From the NCBI GenBank assembly GCA_964558295.1, contig CAZLDQ010000203.1, forward strand, positions 1 to 10,369: a stretch of DNA of 10,369 nucleotides, in the 5' to 3' direction. The notes under the pieces were generated by a model. That model worked only from the letters and a program-made list of their open reading frames with translations. It did no database searches and was not told where the DNA came from. The position numbers and the translations under genes were made by a program. Position 1 is the first letter of the stretch; every line of letters starts with the position of its first letter. This stretch comes from JBDKTH01 sp964558295. GTDB taxonomy: Bacteria > Planctomycetota > Planctomycetia > Pirellulales > Thermoguttaceae. Shown here piece after piece: positions 1 through 6,249 of this stretch.

Positions 1-1
1 C

Positions 2-559
2 GGGGCGATGATGGGGGCCGGCGGGCTGGTCGGGAGGGATGAAGCGACGGGCATGGTCGATGTGGCGAAGTTCTTCATGGACTTCATCCAGCGCGAGAGC
101 TGCGGCAAGTGCATTCCCTGCCGAGAAGGAACGCGACGGATGCTGGAGATCCTTCAACGGATTACCCGCGGCCGACGTCGCGAGCGCGGCCTGGAGGCGT
201 TGGAGCGATTCCACAGCGTGTTGCACCTGCAGAGCTTGGCCGAGAGCATTCGGGACACGAGTCTCTGCGGGCTGGGGCAGACGGCTCCGAACCCGGTGTT
301 GAGCACGCTCCGCTTCTTCCGGCACGAGTATGAGGCGCACATCTTCGAGCGTCGCTGCCCGGCCGGCGTGTGCCAGGAGCTGGTCACCTACTCGATCGAC
401 CCGGAAAAATGCAAAGGCTGCACGCTGTGCACGAAGAAGTGTCCGGCGGACGCCATCGTCGGTTCGCTGAAGAACCCCCATTACATCATTGCTGAAAAGT
501 GCATCGGCTGCGGCACCTGTATGGACGTGTGCCGGCCCGGCGCGATTATGAAGAAGTAA
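2..559 (+). CDS. hndC: NuoF-like hydrogenase subunit (HndC/HydB type), 3' part
   Basis: This is the C-terminal 185 residues of the flavin/Fe-S subunit of an NAD(P)-linked [FeFe]-hydrogenase. The frame is open to the left edge, so the Met codon at 8 is internal and the FMN/NADH-binding part lies outside. The sequence shows the NuoF N3 [4Fe-4S] motif SCGKCIPC (Cys codons at 101, 110 and 119), with the fourth Cys in SLCGLGQTAPNPVLS (codon at 266). A C-terminal ferredoxin domain follows with two [4Fe-4S] motifs, CKGCTLCTKKCP and CIGCGTCMDVCRP. That tail is characteristic of HndC/HydB and absent from ordinary complex I NuoF. In the family this subunit passes electrons between NAD(P)H and the catalytic subunit, often by flavin-based bifurcation with ferredoxin. 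The hydrogenase gene 41 bp downstream supports the assignment. An oddity is about nine extra residues (around 209-235) between the N3 Cys triplet and the CGLGQ Cys compared with relatives I remember. Confidence 0.93.
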   Translation, partial: GAMMGAGGLVGRDEATGMVDVAKFFMDFIQRESCGKCIPCREGTRRMLEILQRITRGRRRERGLEALERFHSVLHLQSLAESIRDTSLCGLGQTAPNPVLSTLRFFRHEYEAHIFERRCPAGVCQELVTYSIDPEKCKGCTLCTKKCPADAIVGSLKNPHYIIAEKCIGCGTCMDVCRPGAIMKK

Positions 560-600
560 GCTTACACGAGAGACGGCAAACCTATCGTCGAGGATCAGGC

Positions 601-2322
601 ATGATCACCATTGAAGTCAACGGGAGACCCGTCGAGGCCCAGCCGGGCGAAATGCTGCTAGCGGCACTACGGCGTGCCGGCATCAAGGTGCCGACGCTCT
701 GCCACATCGACGGACTGACGCCGAGCGGCGCCTGCCGGATGTGTGTTGTGGAAGTCGAAGGCCAGCGGGGTCTTGTGCCGAGTTGTGCCTACCCGGTTAC
801 GGCTGGTATGAAAGTCCAGACGCACTCGCCGCGTGCCGTGCAGGCCCGCAAGACGATCATCGAGTTGCTCTTGGCCAACCATCCCGACGACTGCCTCTAC
901 TGTGTCCGGAACCGCAACTGCGAACTCCAGGGTCTTGCCGAGGAGCTTGGAGTGCGGCAGCGGCGCTATGCGGGCGAGAAGAGCACGCACTATCTGGACA
1001 CTTCGAGCCCTTCGATCGTCCGCGATCCAGCCAAGTGCATCCTCTGCGGCAAGTGCGTACGGATCTGCGAGGAAATCCAAGGCGTCGCGGCGATCGACTT
1101 CATCGGCCGCGGCTCGCGGGCCAAGGTGGGCACGGCCTTCGACGAAGGCTTGAACGTCTCCGGTTGTATCAACTGCGGCCAGTGCATCAACGTGTGCCCG
1201 ACCGGTGCGCTGAGCGAGCGGAGCCAGATCCGTGAAGTGCTTGAAGCGCTGCGGGATCCGCACAAGATGGTTGTCGTGCAACATGCGCCGGCCGTCTCCG
1301 TAACGCTGGGCGAGGAGTTCAACATGCCCGCCGGGGCCGACGTGATCGGCACGATGACCACGGCCCTGCGGCGTCTGGGCTGCGACCGCGTGTTCGACAC
1401 GGGTTTCACAGCCGACCTGACGATCATGGAAGAGGGCTCGGAATTCGTCCAACGCCTGACCAGCGGCGGCAAACTACCGATGATGACAAGCTGTTCGCCA
1501 GGATGGATCAAATTTGTCGAGACCTACTACCCGGACTTCATCGACAACCTGTCGACCTGCAAGAGCCCGCAGCAGATGATGGGGGCGGTCATCAAGTCGT
1601 ATTTTGCCGAACGCGAGAATCTTGATCCGGCCAACATTTACAGTGTGAGCATCATGCCCTGCACGGCGAAGAAGTTCGAGGCCGGACGTCCCGAGATGGG
1701 TCGCGGCGGCGTGGCCGACATCGACGCCGTGCTGACGACCCGAGAACTGGCGGAGTTGATCCGGATGCACGGCCTGGATCTGAAGGATCTGCCGAGCGAT
1801 ACGTGTGACACGCCCTTTGGCGAACGAACGACCGCCGGCAAGCTCTTCGGCGCGTCCGGCGGCGTGATGGAAGCGGCGATTCGCACCGTATATTACCTGG
1901 TCACGGGGAAGGAGATGGGCAACCTGACGGTCGAGCCGGTTCGCGGCATGGAGGGTGTCAAAGAAGCCCAGGTCGAGGTCAACGGCCTGACGGTCAAGGT
2001 GGCGGTGGTCAGCGGCCTGGGCAATGCCTGCAAGGTACTTGACCAGATCCGCGCTGGGGAGAAGGAATATCACTTCGTGGAAGTGATGACCTGCCCGGGC
2101 GGATGTGTCAACGGGGGGGGGCAGCCGCTCGGCACGAGTCGGGACCGGATCCGCGCCCGGTTTCAAGCGTTGTACGACATCGACGGCCGGGAAGAAATCC
2201 GCGTGTCGCACAAGAACGAGTCGGTGCAGCGGATTTATGCCGAGTATCTCGGCAAACCGTTGGGGGAGAAGAGCCATCACCTGCTCCACACGCATTACAC
2301 GAAACGCGAGTTGAATGTGTGA
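601..2322 (+). CDS. hndD: [FeFe]-hydrogenase catalytic subunit, group A (HndD/HydA)
   Basis: This 573-residue enzyme catalyses reversible 2H+ + 2e- = H2 in the cytoplasm and probably works with the NuoF-like subunit encoded upstream. Domains in order: a [2Fe-2S] ferredoxin (C34, C45, C48, C62); a His-Cys3 [4Fe-4S] site (H94, C98, C101, C107); two [4Fe-4S] clusters (C146/149/152/156 and C189/192/195/199); then the H-cluster domain from about 225. Its motifs are L1 TSCSPGW (296-302), L2 MPCTAKKFE (352-360) and L3 EVMTCPGGCVNGGGQP (494-509). The proton-path segment TIMEEGSEF resembles that of Clostridium CpI. Length and order match the CpI/HndD layout, and the end LLHTHYTKR is typical. I chose the ATG at 601 because it begins the ferredoxin fold (MITIEVNGRP) and has GAGGA at 590-594. 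The open frame from 499 only overlaps the preceding gene. An oddity is Ser299 where CpI has the second Cys of TSCCPGW. Nine consecutive G at 2113-2121 encode the Gly triplet of L3. Confidence 0.96.
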   Translation: MITIEVNGRPVEAQPGEMLLAALRRAGIKVPTLCHIDGLTPSGACRMCVVEVEGQRGLVPSCAYPVTAGMKVQTHSPRAVQARKTIIELLLANHPDDCLYCVRNRNCELQGLAEELGVRQRRYAGEKSTHYLDTSSPSIVRDPAKCILCGKCVRICEEIQGVAAIDFIGRGSRAKVGTAFDEGLNVSGCINCGQCINVCPTGALSERSQIREVLEALRDPHKMVVVQHAPAVSVTLGEEFNMPAGADVIGTMTTALRRLGCDRVFDTGFTADLTIMEEGSEFVQRLTSGGKLPMMTSCSPGWIKFVETYYPDFIDNLSTCKSPQQMMGAVIKSYFAERENLDPANIYSVSIMPCTAKKFEAGRPEMGRGGVADIDAVLTTRELAELIRMHGLDLKDLPSDTCDTPFGERTTAGKLFGASGGVMEAAIRTVYYLVTGKEMGNLTVEPVRGMEGVKEAQVEVNGLTVKVAVVSGLGNACKVLDQIRAGEKEYHFVEVMTCPGGCVNGGGQPLGTSRDRIRARFQALYDIDGREEIRVSHKNESVQRIYAEYLGKPLGEKSHHLLHTHYTKRELNV

Positions 2323-2338
2323 CGCAAGGCGTCGGCAC
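2319..2338 (+). other. Small stem-loop overlapping the hndD stop codon
   Basis: GACGC-AAG-GCGTC (2321-2333) is a perfect 5-bp stem with a 3-base loop. With a bulge it extends to GTG (2319-2321) pairing with CAC (2336-2338). The TGA stop of the hydrogenase gene lies in the left arm. A related sequence starting GTGACGC follows at once, giving an imperfect tandem copy of about 19 bp. It lacks a T-run, so it is not a standard terminator. It could influence mRNA processing between the enzyme and the sensor gene, but it may also be chance in G+C-rich DNA. Confidence 0.3.
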
Positions 2339-2354
2339 GTGACGCGACGGTGTC

Positions 2355-2361
2355 GGAAGGG
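2355..2361 (+). promoter_or_regulatory. Candidate ribosome binding site deciding the sensor kinase start
   Basis: GGAAGGG lies 9 bases before the ATG at 2371 and supports that start over the in-frame GTG at 2350, which has no comparable site at good spacing. A second option is the ATG at 2380, preceded by GAGG (2367-2370) at 9 bases. The two ATG choices differ by three residues and do not affect any domain. Confidence 0.5.
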
Positions 2362-2370
2362 TGTCTGAGG

Positions 2371-4368
2371 ATGGTTGCCATGGGTGCGGCCTACATCACG
2401 ACGATCAAAGAACGCTGCCGCATGTGTTATACGTGCGTGCGCGAGTGCCCGGCCAAGGCGATTCGCATCGTCACCGGCCAGGCCGAGGTGATCGCCGAGC
2501 GATGCATCGCCTGTGGCAACTGCGTGCGGGTTTGCTCGCAACAGGCCAAGCAGGCAGTCAGCAGCATCGATCAGGTCGATGTGCTGTTGGCTTCGGGCCG
2601 GCGGGTGGCGGCCTGTTTGGCCCCGAGTTTTCCCGCCGAGTTTTCCGAAAAGGATTATCGACACCTGGTGGGAATGATTCGGGAGTTGGGCTTTACCTGG
2701 GTCCTCGAGGTCAGCTTCGGTGCTGACCTGGTCGCCCGAGAGTACCGCAAGCTCCTGGCGGAAGCGAACGGTCATCGCTATATCGCCACTCACTGCCCGG
2801 CGATTATCGGTTACGTGGAGCGTTACCATCCCGAGCTGGTCGATTCGCTGGCGCCGATCGTGTCGCCGATGGTGGCCACGGCTCGATCTGCGCGGCGGAC
2901 CTACGGCAAACAGATTTCCGTGGTGTTTATCGGTCCTTGCATCGCCAAGAAGGCGGAGATTGACAGCCAATCGGTGGCCGGCGAGGTCGACGCTGCGCTG
3001 ACGTTTACCGAGTTGCGGCAGATGTTTGAGAACGCCGCGCTGGCGACGAAGAAGATCGATCCCAGCGAGTTCGATCCGCCCTACGGCAATTCCGGGGCGT
3101 TGTTTCCCATTGGGCGTGGGATGCTTCAGGCGGCCAATATCCAGGAAGACCTGATGACCGGCGAGGTGGTCTCGACCCAGGGACGCAGCCACATGGTCGA
3201 GGCGATCAAGGAATTCGCCGACGGCGACTTGGGCGCAAAACTCCTGGAAGCCCTATGTTGCGAGGGGTGCATCATGGGGGCGGGAATCACCAGCGAGCTG
3301 CCCCTGTTCAGCCGGCGGCGCCAGGTGCGCCAGTATGTCCGTCGGCGTATGGAGATGCTCGACCAGTGGCATTGGCATGAAGACATGCAACGGGCCGCCG
3401 ACCTCGATCTGGCGCGGACCTTCACAGCCAACGACCAGCGGATTCCCACGCCAGGGAAGGTCGAGTTCCTCGACGTGATGGCTCGGATGGGGAAATTTGT
3501 CCCGCAAGATGAACTGAACTGTGGGGCGTGTGGTTACGACACATGCCGCGAGCACGCCATCGCGATCTGCAAAGGGTTGGCCGAGAGCGAGATGTGTCTC
3601 CCCTACACGATCGAGCAGCTTCGCCGTGCGGTCAAGGAGGTCGAGGAGTCGAACCGGCAACTGGCCGAGGCCCAAGAAGCCCAGGTCCAGTTGGAAAAGA
3701 TGGCCAGCATGGGCCAATTGGCGGCGGGAATCGCCCACGAAGTGAACAATCCCTTGGGGGTGGTGCTGATGTACGCCCACCTTCTGTTGGACAGTTGTGA
3801 CAGCAGTTCGCCGCTCCGCGAGGATCTGGTGATGATCGCCGAGCAGGCCGACCGCTGCAAGAAGATCGTTGCCGGTCTGTTGCATTTCGCGCGGCAGAAT
3901 AAACTTGTCCGCTATCCGGCCGACTTGCGCGAACAGGTCGAGCGGGCCTTGAAGGCGATTCGTATCCCGGCGAATATTACCGTCGAGGTCGAACATAACC
4001 TCAGCGATCCGATCGCCGAGATCGATCGCGACCAGATCGTCCAGGTGTTGACCAACCTGGTGACCAATGCCATCGCTGCCATGGAGCAGGGGGGCACGTT
4101 GCGGATCGAGACTGGCGGCGACCAGCGCAAGGTCTTCCTCCGCGTCCGCGACACCGGGGTGGGAATCCCCGAGGAAAACCTGAAGAAGATTTTCGAACCG
4201 TTCTTTACCACGAAACCCATGGGCAAGGGGACTGGGGTAGGCTTGGCGGTCACCTATGGCATCATCAAGATGCATTGCGGCGATATCCGCGTCCAGTCGC
4301 AAGCCAATCCGGCCGCCGGGCCTACGGGCACCACGTTTACCGTCACTCTGCCCCGTCGGGAGGAATAA
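2371..4368 (+). CDS. Hydrogenase-like domain sensor histidine kinase (HsfB type)
   Basis: This 665-residue soluble kinase has no membrane segment. Domains in order: two [4Fe-4S] ferredoxin motifs (C16/19/22/26 and C45/48/51/55); an Fe-hydrogenase large-subunit-like domain (about 70-330); an Fe-S domain with CxxCx4Cx16C spacing (C384, C387, C392, C409; PF04060-like); a coiled coil (about 415-447); a HisKA H-box GIAHEVNNP (H456); and an HATPase domain with N-box TNLVTNA, DTGVGIP (594-600), FEPFFTTK and GKGTGVGL (618-625). In the hydrogenase-like part the counterparts of the four H-cluster Cys remain (C142 in THCPA, C190 in GPCIAKK, C296 and C300 in CCEGC). The proton-relay Cys is His141, and the GGGxP element is replaced by GAGIT, so a sensory role is more likely than turnover. 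Similar proteins accompany HydA genes in Clostridia and are proposed H2 or redox sensors. It lies 48 bp after hndD, and its stop is two bases before the regulator gene. The bound cofactor and ligand are inferred. Confidence 0.9.
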   Translation: MVAMGAAYITTIKERCRMCYTCVRECPAKAIRIVTGQAEVIAERCIACGNCVRVCSQQAKQAVSSIDQVDVLLASGRRVAACLAPSFPAEFSEKDYRHLVGMIRELGFTWVLEVSFGADLVAREYRKLLAEANGHRYIATHCPAIIGYVERYHPELVDSLAPIVSPMVATARSARRTYGKQISVVFIGPCIAKKAEIDSQSVAGEVDAALTFTELRQMFENAALATKKIDPSEFDPPYGNSGALFPIGRGMLQAANIQEDLMTGEVVSTQGRSHMVEAIKEFADGDLGAKLLEALCCEGCIMGAGITSELPLFSRRRQVRQYVRRRMEMLDQWHWHEDMQRAADLDLARTFTANDQRIPTPGKVEFLDVMARMGKFVPQDELNCGACGYDTCREHAIAICKGLAESEMCLPYTIEQLRRAVKEVEESNRQLAEAQEAQVQLEKMASMGQLAAGIAHEVNNPLGVVLMYAHLLLDSCDSSSPLREDLVMIAEQADRCKKIVAGLLHFARQNKLVRYPADLREQVERALKAIRIPANITVEVEHNLSDPIAEIDRDQIVQVLTNLVTNAIAAMEQGGTLRIETGGDQRKVFLRVRDTGVGIPEENLKKIFEPFFTTKPMGKGTGVGLAVTYGIIKMHCGDIRVQSQANPAAGPTGTTFTVTLPRREE

Positions 4369-4370
4369 TT

Positions 4371-4793
4371 ATGAGCACGACCCACGCAAAACCGGCGGTT
4401 CTGCTGGTCGACGACGATGACGATTTCATCTTTCAACAGAAGCTGCAACTGGAACGGGCGGGGTTTGAGGTCTTTACCGCCAGCGGGGAGGACGATGCCC
4501 GTCAGGTGTTGGCCCAGCGACGCCCCGACCTTGCGGTGGTCGACGTGATGATGGATAATCCCGACTCGGGCTTTACGCTGTGCTACCATATCCGCAAGAC
4601 GGACCCCACCATTCCGGTGATCGTCGTCACGTCGGTCATCAGCCAGACCGGTCTGGAATTCGATGTGGCCAACGAGGAACACCGTTCGTGGATCCGCGCA
4701 GATGCCTTGCTGGCGAAGCCCATCCGGTTTGAGCAACTCAAAGGCGAAATCGACCGGCTGTTGAAGCGTGAAGACGCCGCCGCGCACGCGTGA
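4371..4793 (+). CDS. Single-domain response regulator (CheY-like)
   Basis: This is a 140-residue stand-alone receiver domain, probably phosphorylated by the sensor kinase encoded two bases upstream. Receiver hallmarks are visible: the acidic pocket in VDDDDD (D14-D18), phospho-acceptor D58 in VVDVMMDNPDSG, switch T87 in VVTS, and K116 in LLAKP. There is no DNA-binding or enzymatic output domain, so it must act by protein contact or as a phosphorelay intermediate. A segment of about 20 residues between T87 and K116 (ISQTGLEFDVANEEHRSW...) is longer than usual for that loop and could be a partner surface. The ATG at 4371 has an excellent Shine-Dalgarno GGAGG at 4359-4363, inside the end of the kinase gene, which suggests translational coupling. 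The open frame reaching back to 4275 lies within the kinase gene and is not used. Confidence 0.93.
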   Translation: MSTTHAKPAVLLVDDDDDFIFQQKLQLERAGFEVFTASGEDDARQVLAQRRPDLAVVDVMMDNPDSGFTLCYHIRKTDPTIPVIVVTSVISQTGLEFDVANEEHRSWIRADALLAKPIRFEQLKGEIDRLLKREDAAAHA

Positions 4794-4821
4794 TCAGCAG
4801 CCCGTCGGAAATGGTGTGAGC

Positions 4822-4955
4822 GAAAGGAAGAGGGGAAAAAGGAAAGAGGGAAAAGAAGACTGCGGAACGACGGTTGGTCTTGGAGGAGTCTGAGGCCAAT
4901 CTTCAAACGGTCTTCTTTGCTTTTCCTTTTTCTCCCTTTCCCCTTTTCCTTCCTT
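4822..4955. repeat. Purine/pyrimidine inverted repeat in the intergenic gap
   Basis: The 177-bp gap between the response regulator and the receiver-kinase gene holds an unbroken run of 38 purines (4822-4859). After a 51-base mixed spacer comes a 45-base pyrimidine run broken by a single G (4911-4955, G at 4919). The two are imperfect reverse complements. Aligned blocks are GTCTTCTTT (complement of 4852-4860 versus 4910-4918), TTTCCTTTTT, and CCCCTCTTCCTTTC versus CCCCTTTTCCTTCC. As RNA it could form a long hairpin with a large loop. As DNA the asymmetric strands could adopt unusual structures. It may be one copy of a dispersed intergenic repeat or a non-autonomous element. No gene or clear promoter was seen in this gap. 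Confidence 0.7.
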
Positions 4956-4970
4956 GCCCAAGGGACGCTG

Positions 4971-6101
4971 ATGGAAACCTTACGGATCCTGATCACCGAC
5001 GACGAATTGGGGATGCGCTTGGGCGTGGGACGGACGCTGCGCGGCTTCACGATCCAGGTGCCCGACGTCAACGGCGAGGTGGGATTCACCGTTGAGGAGG
5101 CCGAGAGCGGCGAAGCGGCGTTGGAGATCATCAAGCAGTCGCCCCCTGACATTCTCTTGCTCGATCACAAGATGCCAGGCATCAGCGGGCTCGACGTGCT
5201 CGATGTACTTGGCAGCATGCAACTCGACATGCTGACGATCATGATCACGGCCTACGCCTCGATTGAAACGGCCGTGACCGCGACCAAACGCGGAGCCTAC
5301 GATTTCCTGGCCAAACCGTTCACGCCTGACGAACTGCGCAACACGGTGCGCAAGGCGGCCAGCCGCCTGATTCTGGCCAAGCAAGCCCGCAAGCTCGCCG
5401 AAGAGAAGCGGCAGATCCGCTTCCAGTTCATCCGCGTCTTGGGCCATGAGCTCAAGGCCCCCTTGAATGCCGTTGAAGGCTACCTGCGGATGATCCAGGA
5501 CAAGGCGCTGGGCAACGATTTGGACGCCTATGGCGAGATCGTCGGGCGGAGCATGGTGCGAATCGAGGGGATGGGCAAATTGATCGCCGACCTGTTGGAT
5601 CTGACGACCATTGAGTCGGGGCAACGTACGCGGCAATTGGCCGAACTCGATGTTGCGGCAATCGCTCGGGCGTCGATCGAGACTATGCAGCCAGCGGCCA
5701 AGGAGCGAAAGATCACCGTCAAGCTTCACTCGCCGGCCACGGTGAAAATGACGGCCGACCGTTACGAGATCGAGACGATCTTCAACAACCTGATCTCCAA
5801 CGCGATCAAGTATAACCGCGACGCCGGCCGTGTGGACGTCAAGCTCCATCAGGCTGCCGACCGGGTCACGATCGCTGTGACCGACACGGGCATCGGCATG
5901 ACGCATGACGAGATGACCAAGCTCTTCGGCGAATTCGTGCGAATTCGCAACGAACGTACGCAGAACATCTTGGGAAGCGGCCTGGGGCTGTCGATCGTCA
6001 AAAAGCTGGCCCTCCTCTACAACGGTGACGCCACGGTCGAGAGCGATCTGGACGTCGGCAGCACGTTCACCGTAACGCTCCGGTCGCCGGCCCAGAAGTG
6101 A
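4971..6101 (+). CDS. Receiver-histidine kinase hybrid
   Basis: This 376-residue soluble protein has an N-terminal receiver domain (about 1-125) joined through a helical linker to a HisKA/HATPase kinase core. Receiver residues are D10/D11, phospho-acceptor D65 in LLLDHKMPG, T93 in MITAYAS and K115 in FLAKPF. Kinase motifs are H159 in VLGHELKAPLNAV, N-box FNNLISNAIKY (271-281), DTGIGM (305-310), GSGLGL (335-340) and the closing GSTFTVTL. The arrangement fits a kinase whose activity is set by phosphorylation of its own receiver, so it may receive a signal relayed from the upstream HsfB-like kinase. The receiver has an unusual insert of about 12 residues (RGFTIQVPDVNGEVG) between helix 1 and strand 2. 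The ATG at 4971 is preceded by AGGGA (4961-4965) and starts directly at the first receiver strand. An in-frame TTG at 4917 would add only residues encoded by the pyrimidine tract. It is the last gene of the forward cluster. Confidence 0.92.
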   Translation: METLRILITDDELGMRLGVGRTLRGFTIQVPDVNGEVGFTVEEAESGEAALEIIKQSPPDILLLDHKMPGISGLDVLDVLGSMQLDMLTIMITAYASIETAVTATKRGAYDFLAKPFTPDELRNTVRKAASRLILAKQARKLAEEKRQIRFQFIRVLGHELKAPLNAVEGYLRMIQDKALGNDLDAYGEIVGRSMVRIEGMGKLIADLLDLTTIESGQRTRQLAELDVAAIARASIETMQPAAKERKITVKLHSPATVKMTADRYEIETIFNNLISNAIKYNRDAGRVDVKLHQAADRVTIAVTDTGIGMTHDEMTKLFGEFVRIRNERTQNILGSGLGLSIVKKLALLYNGDATVESDLDVGSTFTVTLRSPAQK

Positions 6102-6115
6102 GCGTCACCATTTGG

Positions 6116-6137
6116 CCGGCGGGCGATTGCCCGTCGG
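6116..6137. terminator. Candidate bidirectional terminator hairpin
   Basis: CCGGCGGGC-GATT-GCCCGTCGG forms a 9-bp stem (one G-T wobble) with a 4-base loop, 14 bases past the stop of the receiver-kinase gene and between two convergent gene sets. There is no clear T-run on either side, so intrinsic termination is unproven. The position is the main support. Confidence 0.45.
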
Positions 6138-6179
6138 ATTGTCAACACGGTTCTCCTCCCGCTCTGCCGTGAGGAAGAG

Positions 6180-6198
6180 CATCACGTGGAGCGTGATG
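6180..6198. other. Second stem-loop between convergent genes
   Basis: CATCACG-TGGAG-CGTGATG is a perfect 7-bp inverted repeat with a 5-base loop, about 50 bases beyond the stop of the reverse-strand LRR gene. It could be a 3'-end or terminator structure for the reverse set, or a protein-binding palindrome. No T-run follows. Confidence 0.35.
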
Positions 6199-6249
6199 AA
6201 TGCGAGAGACGACCATGTGTCGAGGCAACGGGCAGGCGTTTCGGACCGC

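Noticed and set aside
667..1452. Antisense open frame opposite the N-terminal half of hndD
   Set aside because: It is fully covered by Fe-S motif coding on the other strand, and its own translation shows no recognisable motif.
1474..3192. Long antisense open frame (572 codons) opposite the hydrogenase and sensor genes
   Set aside because: It lies wholly opposite two well-supported genes and crosses their boundary. The translation is rich in His/Arg/Asp with no domain, typical of a shadow in G+C-rich DNA.
3253..4302. Antisense open frame opposite the sensor kinase
   Set aside because: The forward strand encodes clear H-, N- and G-box kinase motifs there. The antisense product has no family features.
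4917..4970. TTG-start extension of the receiver kinase giving MLFLFLPFPFSFLAQG, which resembles a signal peptide
   Set aside because: The hydrophobic look arises only from translating the pyrimidine tract. The receiver fold starts at the ATG at 4971, and a cytoplasmic receiver domain should not carry a signal peptide.
4980..5906. Antisense open frame opposite the receiver-kinase hybrid
   Set aside because: It is a shadow of a strong receiver/kinase gene with no convincing start context or domain.
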